The position numbers and the translations under genes were made by a program. From contig BQMF02000097.1 in the NCBI GenBank assembly GCA_027922465.2, positions 744,001-808,000 on the forward strand: a stretch of 64,000 bases of DNA. Direction: 5' to 3'. The stretch's first letter is position 1. Every line of letters starts with the position of its first letter. The DNA is from Turritopsis dohrnii (lineage: Eukaryota > Cnidaria > Hydrozoa > Anthoathecata > Oceaniidae). The notes under the pieces were generated by a model that worked only from the letters and a program-made list of their open reading frames with translations, did not search any database and was not told where the DNA came from. Positions 1-11,092 of this stretch are shown one piece after another.

Positions 1-723
1 ACAGTCAGATTTGCAGATATGTCTGACCTTAAGGCATTTGATGAAGAGTTACGGGCAAATGAAACTGTGTACAAAGAATTAGTAAGGCGTTCAGTTTATG
101 AGTTATTATTTAGTTAGTAGGTTATCTAAAACAGTGTTTGAGGAAGTTTCGGAAAATATGTTAGACTTTTTTGCATCGTAAGTTTTTTTTATAGGTATCA
201 AAATTTGTCAAAGTAGGTGGCTCAACATTGAAGGAAAATGTTAAAAATATTATGGAAATGTAAGATTTCTTTCTTTTTTAATTATTCCCCTCTATAGCAG
301 CATCAATTTTACTATTTATCTTGACTTACTTTTGTTCAGGATTGCGGACGATATATTGTTAATGCATTTCAATATGAATGGAAACAACAGAAAAGAACGC
401 GGGAAAGATGTTATAAAGAAAGAAAGTTTCCGAAAATTAAAAGTTTGTGATGCTATCATCGGTAAATAATGCTTAAGTTTTATTGCGATATTTAGATGTT
501 TAGGGTATTGGAGTGCAAGGAGTAAAGGATAAATGTTTTGCTTGTGAAAAAAAAATCGGAAGTAACCTTCTTTCTTGATGCTTTTTTAGATGCCGCTTTA
601 ATCAAGAATAAAGGAGCTTCGCAGGCTGAAGTCAAAGATGTTATTGCTTCGGTTTTACGATATGCCCCAGACAAAGTCGATTTTAAAGATGGGGGCAGAA
701 AGTTTTCTCACCAGACCAGATAA
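1..723 (+). CDS. DUF4806-like protein, 3' end (last four exons)
   Basis: The window opens inside a spliced gene. Exons read here are 1-81, 195-259, 340-461 and 590-723. Every junction has GT-AG ends, the phases agree (0, 2, 1), and together they give 133 residues ending at TAA 721-723. The translation has an N-terminal stretch beginning TVRFADMSDLKAFDEEL, a GGSTLKENVKNIM segment, a FNMNG turn, a FRKLKVCDAI segment and a final EVKDVIASVLRYAPDK. This order (charged helix, GG turn, aromatic-x-G turn, conserved hydrophobic helix, terminal LRxAPxK) is the pattern of the DUF4806 domain known from many invertebrate proteins of unknown function, often repeat-associated. Family assignment is by eye. 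The upstream part of the gene is outside the window. It could be a host gene or a domesticated or mobile-element protein; no function is proposed. Confidence 0.6.
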
Positions 724-839
724 TTTCCAAGAAAATATGCTTTAAAAAAAACCGAAAATGTCTTTTTCCTTGTAGACGAGCCTTCTTTAGCAGCCCATGT
801 ATTAATTTGGCTTTTGTTTGTCAACGTTATCTAACACTG

Positions 840-1119
840 AATTAACATTCTAACATTAAAGCAACGTCTGCCTATCCTAAAACCCATGTTTCTTTAACAT
901 CGAATTAACGTCGTTTAACATCATGCCACGTTGTACCGACGTTGTACCGACGTTATCCAACATCATCCGATGTTGTGCCGATGTCATTTCCCGACGTCGT
1001 CTCAACGTCTAAATTCAACGTCAAAATAACATTTCCATTCCAACATCTATCTAACGTTTTTCCAACATTAAATCCGATGTTGTTGCAACGTCGAACCAAC
1101 ATCGATTGCCCACTGGGTT
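840..1119. repeat. Remnant of a CCCACTGGGT-ended element rich in AACGTC
   Basis: About 280 bp packed with AACGTC, AACATC and CGATGTTG words, ending at 1108-1119 in cccactgggttg. This resembles the ends of the CCCAGC/T-GGGCA elements found elsewhere in the window (6039, 12319, 19243, 19892, 56556), which also carry subterminal GACGTC-type words. Only one end is recognisable, so it is probably a truncated copy or a related family. Confidence 0.45.
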
Positions 1120-1149
1120 GAATACATCTGCGACAAGCAACCACTCTTG

Positions 1150-1745
1150 ATTCTTTCGTAATTCAAGCTCGTTTATTTACTTGATATCATAAAGCAAGAT
1201 GATTTTGTCAACCGTTTCTAAACATTTTGCTTCTTTAGACCAATGGTTTGGTGTATGTGTGACTGAAACACTTCGGGGAATGTATAGCTTGGGTGGAATT
1301 TTTGGTCTTCCGTTGATACATAAGTTGCATCGGATCAAATTCTCCTGACCAGCTGATTCCAAAAGTACCTTATGTTATCGAAATAATTTATCTCCCTTCT
1401 TGGCAAGAGTGGATGTTGGGGTCAAATAAAACTTCAATGGGGGTTTGATGAATGTTGGTTACCAAATCATGTGGAATTCCTACGCATTGATGTTTTTCTT
1501 TATCGCTGAGTGGAACGTAAGACCAATTCCTTGAATTAATCCAGGGGCAACAGGTAAAGGCATTAGGGAGATTCGTAAACTCGACGAGCCTGTTACACGA
1601 AAAATGTCAATAACTTGTGAGAATTTTTTTAAAACTGTTCTACTAAAACGATACTTCCGAGATTTAAAGCCTTTTGTTGTATCAAAAGAAACATCATTAC
1701 TTTGCACGCTTATTTCAAGTGTCGATGTGAAGTTTTTAATGACTT
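1150..1745 (-). pseudogene. Fragment of the HAxxGCxxTS mobile-element protein family
   Basis: On the minus strand, 1745 to about 1540 is clearly homologous to 20880-21060 on the plus strand: both read through a segment with TTKGFKSxKYxFSRTVLK, followed by related but frame-broken sequence. The neighbouring minus-strand stretch 1362-1177 reads through CNLCINGRPKIPPKLYIP and probably belongs to the same protein. Stops and frame changes separate the pieces, so this is a relic. It shows that the uncharacterised element at 14-22 kb is present in more than one copy. Confidence 0.5.
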
Positions 1746-2173
1746 TGTAGGGAAAAATTTTTAAGATATCTTAAAGCCATTTAAGAATGTAAGTCTTTTT
1801 GAAGACGTATTATTGCTTTCATTTGATGGTTAGAAAACCTTTCCTGCCAAATGCGAAAATGTAGTGCTGATATTAATGAATCTGTTTTCTTCATTGTTGT
1901 GGCATAAAAAGAAGAGCTCTGTATATATTAGAAGTACTTAGGTAAATGCAATTTGCAAACACTGAAACAGGAAATTTAACTATTGTTATTAAAGTTGTTT
2001 AATATATTATGGAGATAACAGTCAGTTATAAAAATGATAGCAAAAATCATTGCGCGTTGAAAGGGAAATAACCCGTTATCTAATAAAATCACAGTGATTA
2101 TGTAAACAAGTTTAAGAATAATACTATTATCGATGACTTGATTAACTTCTTCAGTTTCTTCTATGCAGATGAG
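1746..2173. other. AT-rich spacer before the TMEM272-like gene
   Basis: No convincing coding, repeat or RNA feature is visible. A promoter or 5' untranslated exon for the gene starting at 2174 could lie here, but no motif decides it. Confidence 0.4.
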
Positions 2174-5154
2174 ATGGCAACGAATGCTGTTACGAGTGCA
2201 TCAACTCCTGGACCTGTAGCAACGGTATTTTATATATTCTTAAGTTTAATCTTGCCAACTGAAAAATGGTACCAAATATTTCGTAAGTTGTAGTGATTTT
2301 TTTGATCTATATCTTACAGACGTAAATAAACTTCACAATTAAGAAATATATATTAAAATCAGCATGTTCTGTGTTTGTGACACAGGATATAATGTTCACA
2401 ACCTTTAAAGGTAACTAAGGTCAGTGTTTGGGAACAAGATTTGTAAACATCAACTTTTTAAAAGATTCGCAAGGAAATATAAGCATGTTTTATGAATCAT
2501 CCTGTAAAGTTTGTTTCAGTAAGCACCAATGCAAGATAAGGATATAGCTGTTAGCAAAACAAATTTTTTACAATTTTCAAATGACTATATGCCAAAACAT
2601 TAGTACTATTTTCGATTGGTAACAATATTTAAGCAATAGATATATATCTCTCTTCAATAAAAACTTTTCAACAGAAGATTTGTGTATGTCACTTGCTGTT
2701 TCTTGTCCATTTAGATCCAAATCCGTGTCCTAACCGAACCGACAGGTAAATGTTTATCTATTTTTTATCAATTTAAAATTGATAAGATGCGGGCTTATGT
2801 GCATTTAGCTTAAACAATTCATCACTAAACGTCAAGTCAAATTGAACTTCCAAGGTTTGAAAACGATGTCATACTTCGTCTGAGCTGCGCAAAGCTGTCT
2901 CGCTTTTTAAGTAATCCGTTCAAAGAGTGTCATCATTTTTATTTTGTAACACTGAACAGTTAACACCAAAATCCTACGATCATTATTAAAAATGATGTTG
3001 AATTAAATTGTAAACAATTTTTCTTCTGCTTTCAAAGCTTGTGGAATGCGAATTCTTATTATTTTTGTAGCTATAATTAAAAAGTAATTCTTTCTTAAAG
3101 TAATCAATTTGATGCAAGATCTATTTTTATTTTCTTACGTATGATGTATATCGATGGTTTAAACTAATTATATAACTCTCTGAATGTTACCCCTCTATTC
3201 TGGACAGAAAAAGGAAAAGAAGACACTTTAACCTTTCCTTCATGGGTCTTATTTTGTGTTACTATAAAAGGGAAGTTACTTTTACCATTATCATTAAAGA
3301 GGAAGAAATGCTTACAGGACAGCCAATGTCCGGTTTGTGAACTTTTGTCTTCCTTTGTGTTAGACACTGTATTCCAAAACAAACTGTCGCAAGGAAACGC
3401 TAGTGGCTCCAAAGAAGGAACACTGATATTGATATTGATAGAGATATTGATTTTTTACGTCTCATTTTTCAAATGACTTGGCAACGGAGTTAATTGCCAT
3501 TTGATTTTACCAACATACACGAATTAGGCAATATTATGCAAAATTTGTAAACAATAATAACAACACATGAAACTATCTAACGAGAAACTATTTAACTAAC
3601 TGGAAAAAAAATTTTAATTGTTAAGGTTTGATTCATTGCATTTCAAAAGGCTACAAGCACGAGGTCCAGCTACAGGAATTTCGAATCTAAGTCAAACATT
3701 AGCAACTTAATTTGCAGTTGCTACCTAATATGATCATTACGAACATTTCAATGGAAAAGTAAAAACGTTTGACGATAGAAACTAATTTTAAAAAACTCAA
3801 CGAGGAATGTTTATACAAATTCCACAGGAACTAATTATAGCATTGAATGATGGTAGTTGTATGACATTATGGAGATAATTGAACTACCAATTGTGTCAAC
3901 CTATTGGATTAACGAGAAATTTGTTATCAAAACCGGAATTCTTTAAATGAATATAACTTGTCAAAGACATTTTGCACTGACCATACATAGACCGCAGAAC
4001 TTTTTAAAGTTTAAGCTTTATCAAGGTATCATTTTCGTGTAATAAAAAGCTTGAAAAAAATTATTGCAACAGTCTAGTATGATTTACAGTTCATCAAAAT
4101 GGTGATTGGTAATTGGTAGGTGACAATAGCAAATAACGGCACATATGCTTCAAGCTTTCATATTCTTCTTACATCGCAATACTGAGGTAAATCATGTTCT
4201 TTAAATTTAGAAAACGAAGCAAATTCTCATCAGCATCACAATTGTTTTTGGAAAACAAAGCAGGTTGTTAAAGGATGGGTAAACCGTCGAAAACCAACTA
4301 AAAAATGTTTATGTGATGCGCTGTGCAAAGTGCTAATTTGTCTTGCTATTTTGCTGTTAATTGGCATTCCGATTGCTATGGTAACCACCGGTAAGATTAT
4401 TTTTAATTATCACTCGATCTGATGATGAAAACTGTTTTACTTCAGCACCTTTACATAAAGTTTGTGACTAAAACCCACATGATTACATTTCTGAACGCAA
4501 CAAAAAGAAAAAAAACAGAAATCAAGATAACTGTTTTGTCAAAATATTTTGTCGTACCAAAATGAGAAAGTTCTTCCATTTTTACAAAAAATTCCCTACC
4601 ATAAATCTGAAATAAGACAAAAATATGAAAATATAAATATAGCGAATTGAAATTTTTTTATTCATTTCGCATTGAACTTTAAATGATTTTAAAAATAAGC
4701 AAATTCTTTTATTTCTCCATACAGTTTCAAAACACGTTAACCTCTGAAAGTAAAAAATATAAAAACTTAAGGCTGCAGTACAGCATTTCTATGCGTCTTG
4801 TTTAAAAGTCGCTATAAATTATATCTTACAGGTATAGTTCATTTACAGAAGTGTCCGGAAACACCATGGATTCCAAAATACATGATAATATGCGGATCAG
4901 CATTGTTGCCACTTTTTGCAATGATTTGCTTTGTATGTAAATTATGCAGCAAATCTCGTTGTAATTGTTGGCAACATCTATTTGTGGTTGTATTTATTGT
5001 GTATCTTCTTGGATTTATGGTTTTACAATATTGCGGGCTTGTCTGGATGATTAAAGGCTGGAATGACTGCGAAGATGAACGCTTTTTTTATTTCTCCTTT
5101 GTTGTTTGGGTGATTTGCTTTATTCCATTCGCCGGAGGTGATAATTCCAATTAA
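2174..5154 (+). CDS. TMEM272-like four-pass membrane protein
   Basis: Four exons with GT-AG borders and agreeing phases: 2174-2224 (starts ATG GCA), 2715-2745 (31 nt), 4211-4390 and 4832-5154 (ends TAA). The product is 194 residues. Residues 1-60 are polar and basic towards the end. Hydrophobic segments follow at about 66-86, 102-122, 136-154 and 172-188, so the protein probably spans a membrane four times. The loop after the first segment reads KCPETPWIPKYMIICG, which recalls the CP-x-x-P-x-IP-x-Y-(L/M)I signature of TMEM272-like proteins; length and topology also fit. Several cysteines (CKLCSKSRCNC, 123-133) lie between segments 2 and 3. The role of this family is unknown. The tiny second exon and the exact start rest on phase agreement only. 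No other gene shares the introns. Confidence 0.65.
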
Positions 5155-5664
5155 TTTTGTAATGACGTCAAAGCATCTATATCTATGCTGACAGTGCTTA
5201 TGAATTTTAATATTATGCAAGTTTAAAAAGTTTCATAATTATTTAGCTATGTTTTTTTGTTTGGTTTTGTAACTTTTTTATCAACTGTTATCTTTTTTTG
5301 ATTTCTCATTTTTCCCATCACTAAATAGAAAAGCTTATATTATTTGGAAAACATATGCTTCATTCTGATTATCATTTTTTCCTTTCCCTACTTGTAAGTT
5401 ACATACATCTTAAAGACCACTTTTTATAATTTGAAATGGATAAGGTGTTTCTTGGCAAAGATAACGACTGAACTGTATTATTGTAGTCCTTGAAAAGTTC
5501 TGAAGCTTGTTTTGTTTAAACGTAGGTTGATCAATAGCGGTTTTAGCTTGATTATTTTGAACAAACCATCTATAAACTCATGGACATAGCAATCCTTTTG
5601 ACAAAATAACATGTAATTGATAAATTAACCATTGCAGCTAGATTTATTGAAATTATATGTTCAT
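5155..5664. other. AT-rich region downstream of the TMEM272-like gene
   Basis: Presumed 3' untranslated region and spacer. No ORF, RNA gene or repeat is recognisable. Confidence 0.4.
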
Positions 5665-5868
5665 TTTAAACTGAACTTTTCGGCTTACGCCATCGTTAGG
5701 TTCATCTACAAGATTTCATATAAATTTCAACATGGCAACTACGTAGCACTTGATGACATTCTCAATTACAGGGTCCTCTAAACAAAAAATATACAGAAAT
5801 ATACCAAGAGTTCATATGCATTGTATATGCAGCTGACGATGGCGTAGGCCGAAAAGCTTAGTTTGAAA
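5665..5868. repeat. 204-bp palindromic (MITE-like) element
   Basis: The ends are imperfect inverted repeats of roughly 35 bp. The left arm contains CTTTTCGGCTTACGCCATCG (5677-5696) and the right arm carries its reverse complement with one C/T difference (about 5835-5854). There is no coding capacity in the 130-bp middle. The structure is that of a short non-autonomous DNA element; no duplication of the target could be fixed. Confidence 0.6.
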
Positions 5869-8373
5869 CCTTCCAATCCCATACATTTTATTTCATCAGT
5901 TTTTCGAGCTCAACATGGGCATGGTCTGTTATCAGGGTTTGGTGATTTAATTTTTCGTCACAGGATTCAAACTGATGATCGGGAGGATTTGTCACATCGT
6001 TTTCGAAGTTAAACTCGGAAAAAAGTTTTACCCGGGTTACTACCCAGCCGGCACAAGACGTTTTGAAGACGTCTTCAGAAAACGTATCTTTATAATGCGC
6101 ATTTAAGACGCCCATAATACGTCTTCAGAAGCCGTCTTAGAATCAGACGTTTTGAAGACGTCTTACTATCGTTTTCGCAATGCCGCCGAATTCATGTTTA
6201 AAATGAGGACTTAAAAAGACGTTTTTAATGCGTATTTAAGATGTCCTTGAATTTCGATTTCGCGCGTGGCGGGAAGAAATGACAGGAGTAAATATTAAAA
6301 GTGTATTCGGAAATATTGATATAAAAGTTTCAAACTTGTCAGTTTTTTTTAATTTTACGAAAACAACTATTATATCTTTCTTTTAAGTAGCAAAAAGATT
6401 TACATTTAATTGGTGAAAAGCTTTGAAGCATTTTCTAACATTATCGGATCTCCCGTTCGTCAATTTTACAAAATATTTCTGGAAGTTGTGATTTCTCAAT
6501 GCATAAATTAAGACTTCCCTGATAAATCGGTAAGTGTTTTTTACTTTTTAAATATAATATTAAAATTTTAAATTTACATAATTTTGTTACTTGAGATTTA
6601 GTCAATGTTTATGTTAGTTAGGGGACGTGAGTAGTCAGTAGTGGAAGATTTATGCTTGATTTCTAAAGATTTCTGGCAATATTTCAAGTTTTGAGTTTTG
6701 TTGTTTAAGTGTAGTAATGTAATGAAGTGATTTGTAGATGGCTGATAGATAGATAGACTGTGGTGTTTTTGCTTGCAGTTACTTCAGAATATTGACATGA
6801 TTAAAAATGATCCTAGCAGTATAATGTAGTACCATGAAATTATAGAATCCTTTTTGAGGGGGAAAATCATAACAAGTTATAATTTCTAGTAAATTAATCA
6901 GTTATTCATCACAAATTTATCTGTAGTAATCATTTCTGATTAATAACTTACTACCAATAAGTAGAAACCATCCAGAATGACATTGCCAAAATTTTAGAAC
7001 AAACTTTGGAACGCATGAAATATTTTTTCCATTCAGAACTTTGAAGTTGTACGAAAAGATGAATTTCTTAAAATGATGGTTGTTTTACTATGATAGATGC
7101 AAAGTTTAGTTTAGACATTTAAAGTTTAGACACTTCAGTTTGATTAAGATACTTTAGATTATTTTATTTTACCCAATAACAAGCACAATAACGAGTTTTT
7201 GGAAAAGTTTGTCTGTCCACATTTGTTTTTAAATTCAAGGTATGAAGATATAAATACGTCAGTATCTATGTTATTCTTGTGTTTCTTGCACTGATATTTA
7301 ATTTTTGTGCTTGTTATGAGTTTGTTGTTCTGTCATATACACTTCGATGATGTTTCGAAATGTCTATGAAGTTTAATGATAGACATGAATGTTTTGCCTG
7401 TTTTTCAGGTCTCAGTTAATCCAAGTAAATAGATCAGATTTCCAGTACGCTGTTAATTTAATACTGAAATGGTAATTAACTTCTTTAATTTAATTTTCAT
7501 GCTTTTCTATGCTTGTTGCACGCATTACTTCATTGTATGTATCCTTTATGCATTCTGTTTGTTCTGTTCCGCTAAAAGCGTTTGTGATTCTTTATTTAGA
7601 TTATTTTCAACCCAAGTTGCTTATTTTTCTCTTAACATGATAACATTAAATAGGTTTTTTGTATTTTAGATTACTTTCAAAAAAGCTGAGGAGGAGGAAA
7701 TATACAAAGTCATGCGATAAACTAAAAACTGATCTTGTTTCACTGAAGAAAAACATGACAACAACAGCTGCTCCTGCTAATTGAAAAATCACCATTTTTA
7801 TTTGTATGTCTTCTTGGTTGGTTTTCAAAGAGTTTCTGTCATTCTGAATTTTAGTTACTTGTAACTAAAATCCTGTAAAATTAAACAGAAAACAGTTCCA
7901 TCCCATGACATTTTCTAAAATTTGAACATTACTTTGATTTAGCTAACCCTTTTTCAAGAGTCTTTTTTATACCTTTATATTTTATGAAAGACTATACTTA
8001 CGTTTTACGGAATCTAAATATTAATAGCCAATTCTCCGTTTGTTTGTTTGTTTGTCTGTAATTCACACAAAATGGTAAATTGAGTTGTGAGCGAAATTAT
8101 TTTTGTGTGCGGCGTGAGTTCAAAACAAATACATTGCAACCCCAATCGAACGTGACTATTTTTGGCTGGTGAACCAATAGAGATAACGTTTTGTTTTTAT
8201 TATTATTGTTATTTTTATATTCCAAGGACCACTGCTGACTTGGCTTTGAAAACAATACATCAACTGAATACAAGGAAACTAACTGATTCAACATTTTGGA
8301 CAAAAAGCAGCAGTGGCAGAACGTGGCAGCATGTTCGGTTTGCCAGTGTATCCTAACGCTTACCTGACTGTCT

Positions 8374-8538
8374 CAGTGGCGGATCTAGAGGTATGTCGAA
8401 ATTTGTGTAGGAGAGTGTTAGCAATCTAACCATAAAAGAAAAGCGTTCAAATAATTCCATTGGTAATATAAATTGAATTCACAAATTATGTTAATGCTCT
8501 CCTACACAAATTTCGACATACCTCTAGATCCGCCACTG
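8374..8538. mobile_element. 165-bp MITE with 42-bp perfect inverted ends, hAT-like
   Basis: Starts CAGTGGCGGATCTAGAGG and ends with the exact reverse complement; the perfect inverted repeat is 42 bp. It is flanked by CTGTCT at 8368-8373 and 8539-8544. The homologous Helitron-like copy at 57.77 kb has one uninterrupted site, confirming insertion. CAGTGG ends are typical of hAT elements, but a 6-bp rather than 8-bp duplication is unusual for them. Confidence 0.8.
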
Positions 8539-8909
8539 CTGTCTGAGACGGTGAACTTTTTTTCGAGCAATCAAAATGTTTAAAAACCGATAGGTAAAAA
8601 AAGAGTATCATGAAACAATATATTTTTTTGCTTTTGTCTTAATATTTGTTTTAATTTCTTTTAATCGATTTCTTTTAATCGATTTTAATGTGATCAAACA
8701 TGTTTTTTATTCACTTCATTTATTTAGCACGTGCATTTTTTTCTCCTCCTATGTGATCTTTTTAAGAGAAACTTTTTTTCACCTACTTCTGACAGCAGGC
8801 TGTTTTAGAAAGACAACGCGAACGGCAATGATAGACGTCACAAATTACGCGGCGTCTTTGAAAGGTTTGTGATTTAGGTAAAAAGCGCGGGAGTAAAAAG
8901 TAAACAAAT

Positions 8910-9977
8910 ATGGCTACCCTTGCGAATGTTCGCTCTGCCCTTCTTATTGCATTTGCTGATGACTCAATCGATTACGAAGAGTTTCTAATTCTCTATGATT
9001 TGAATATATCGAGAGAATTGTATCCTTATTGGAAATTTGACAAATTTGATTTGTCTTCATGGGATGATGCGCGATGCCTCAGCGAAACTCGATTCTATAA
9101 ACGTGACTTGTTTGTACTGGCACGTGTTTTTAGAATCCCAGATAAAATAACAACGTGCCAAGGAACAACTTGCAGTGGACTGGAAGGACTATGTATACTA
9201 CTGAAAAGACTTTCCTTCCCATGTAGATTTTGCGATATGGTATCTGCTTTTGGAAGAAGCATATCAGAACTATGTCTTATTTTTAATATCATGATTGATC
9301 TTATGCATGAGTTGCATGGTTTTCGACTGGAAAGCTTTAATCAACCTCATCTTAGTCCACATCAACTTCAAGAATATGCTGATGCAATCCATCAAAAAGG
9401 AGCGCCATTAGATAACTGTTTTGGCTTTGTTGACGGTACTCGAATGCCAATTTCAAAACCAAAGAGGAATCAAAGAGTATTGTACAATGGCCATAAGAGA
9501 TTACACGCCCTGAAATTTCAAAGTGTTGCTTTGCCAAACGGTTTGATAGGACATTTGAGTGGCCCTTATGAGGGGAGAAAACATGACAGTGGCATGTTAC
9601 GGGAATCTGGGCTTCTTCAATTACTACAGCAAAATGCATGGTCCAATGGAAACCCTTTATGTCTTTATGGGGACCCAGCCTACCCAATTAGTGTTCATCT
9701 ACAAGGGCCCTTTAGATTACCTAATATAGCTCAACAAAGGGATTTCAACAAAGCCATGAGTAAGGTTCGCATTGAAGTAAAGTGGTTGTTTGGAGATATA
9801 AAGAACTTTTTTAAATTCATTGACTTTAAAAAGCAGCTGAAAATTGGATTAAGTTCAGTTGGAAAGTACTTTTTGGTGTGTGGGGTCCTTCATAATGCCA
9901 GAACATGTCTTTATGGAAATCTAAGTTCAGACTATTTTGGACTGAAGCCACCAACAATTGAGGAATATTTTCAATAA
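8910..9977 (+). CDS. PIF/Harbinger DDE transposase (HARBI1-like)
   Basis: A single open frame of 355 residues starting ATG GCT ACC. It catalyses cut-and-paste movement of its transposon in the nucleus. The DDE_4-type catalytic core is readable: FGFVDGTRMPIS with D175, a central LSGPYEGRKHDSGML (221-230), LYGDPAYP with D255, and RIEVKWLFGDIK with E289. All three presumed metal-binding acidic residues are present. The length is normal for HARBI1-type transposases (about 350). The N-terminal part is presumably a helical region. The gene converges on the Myb-like gene with about 410 bp of AT-rich sequence between them. There are no internal stops, so the element may be active or recently so. Confidence 0.9.
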   Translation: MATLANVRSALLIAFADDSIDYEEFLILYDLNISRELYPYWKFDKFDLSSWDDARCLSETRFYKRDLFVLARVFRIPDKITTCQGTTCSGLEGLCILLKRLSFPCRFCDMVSAFGRSISELCLIFNIMIDLMHELHGFRLESFNQPHLSPHQLQEYADAIHQKGAPLDNCFGFVDGTRMPISKPKRNQRVLYNGHKRLHALKFQSVALPNGLIGHLSGPYEGRKHDSGMLRESGLLQLLQQNAWSNGNPLCLYGDPAYPISVHLQGPFRLPNIAQQRDFNKAMSKVRIEVKWLFGDIKNFFKFIDFKKQLKIGLSSVGKYFLVCGVLHNARTCLYGNLSSDYFGLKPPTIEEYFQ

Positions 9978-10387
9978 CATTTCTTTTGTTAAAAACAACA
10001 ACTATATACTATAAACACAACTATACAGAATATATTATATATATATATATAATTTACAACTTGTTGATAAACAAACACAAGCTTTAAAATAAATAGAAAA
10101 TGTCTCTTCTCTGTGTAAAAATTATATTTGCACTATTGGTGAGTTTGTTTTGTGTTTAGAAGTAGAAATAGAGTCTCTAAGAATGCCTGATAAATGTCTC
10201 TTTTAGTTGAAGCAAAAACATTTCAAGAAATGAGTTTGAAAATAGTCAACAACAAAATCAACAAAAACTTACTTTCTGCATTACAAAAAACAAAAAAATT
10301 AAAAACAGAAGATTCACCTGGAGGATAGAGTTTTAGGTAACAAAAACATATACAACAAAACTATGAACCGGATATTGCTATAAGTCA

Positions 10388-11092
10388 CTACTTTTGGTCC
10401 TTTTGAATAAAGTATTGTAATTGCTGCTGTTGCTGTTGCATTAACAGCAGCATTTGTTGTTGCATCTGATTTGATTGTTCTTGCTGCCTTTGCATTGTAG
10501 ATTGAAAAGTTTCTAATAATGTTGTGAATTGTTCATTTCGTTTCTCTTGAAGCTCTCTTTCTGCCCTTTTCGTTTCTTGGTCTACCTCCATTTTTTCTCT
10601 AAGAAATTCCAAGGTGTCACCTGCGCTACGTCGTTGCTTCTTTTCAAAACTCGTATCACTTTCACTACTACTTTCTCTCTTTCGTGTTTGGCCTACCCGT
10701 TCCATGGCTGTGTTTCTTATAGAAATGGCTTTCTCTTTCTCAAGTTTATCAAAGGCTTTTTGTTTTTCACCATCAGCATTATGCTTTTCATCACTTTCCC
10801 TGGATAGTGCAATAAGTTCTTCCATAAGCAGGTCAAATTCACTAGGTGGATCCCCTCCTTCCCCTGTGGTACGTTCTTGTTTGTTATTTTGCACTGTATA
10901 TTTTCGAGAAATTGCTGTGAAATGATCTCGTACAGATCTTGCAGTTACAGCAAACCCATCAAGTAAATTTAACGTCGTGGCTATGTGCTGCCATACATTT
11001 CCACGCTCTCGTGATCCCATTTTATGCGAAAAAATGTCGTTACCAATCATTTCTCGCATCAAGAGAACATCTTTAGCATTATTCCATGCCAT
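10388..11092 (-). CDS. Harbinger Myb/SANT-like DNA-binding protein
   Basis: A 234-residue product if started at the ATG at 11092-11090, which has an A at -3 and a G after the ATG. The open frame extends upstream, but that part looks like 5' leader. Residues about 1-85 (MAWNNAKDVLLMREM, then WQHIATTLN and ARSVRDHFTAISRKY) have the spaced aromatic and helical pattern of a Myb/SANT or trihelix domain. The middle is charged and mixed, and the last about 90 residues form a glutamine-rich probable coiled coil. In PIF/Harbinger elements such a protein pairs with the transposase and helps its nuclear import and binding to the transposon ends. It sits in the same inverted-end element, convergent to the transposase. 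Confidence 0.85.
   Translation of the reverse strand: MAWNNAKDVLLMREMIGNDIFSHKMGSRERGNVWQHIATTLNLLDGFAVTARSVRDHFTAISRKYTVQNNKQERTTGEGGDPPSEFDLLMEELIALSRESDEKHNADGEKQKAFDKLEKEKAISIRNTAMERVGQTRKRESSSESDTSFEKKQRRSAGDTLEFLREKMEVDQETKRAERELQEKRNEQFTTLLETFQSTMQRQQEQSNQMQQQMLLLMQQQQQQLQYFIQKDQK

Noticed and set aside
496..589. Upstream extension of the last DUF4806-like exon (frame with VKKKSEVTFFLDAF)
   Set aside because: The acceptor at 588-589 gives correct phase and domain continuity; the extension is better read as intron, although an alternative acceptor cannot be excluded.
3164..3412. 82-codon minus-strand frame in the TMEM272-like intron 2
   Set aside because: No domain, no splice support, opposite strand to the gene.
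9352..9687. 111-codon minus-strand frame
   Set aside because: Antisense shadow of the Harbinger transposase.
10529..10925. Plus-strand frames over 10.5-10.9 kb
   Set aside because: Antisense shadows of the Myb-like gene.
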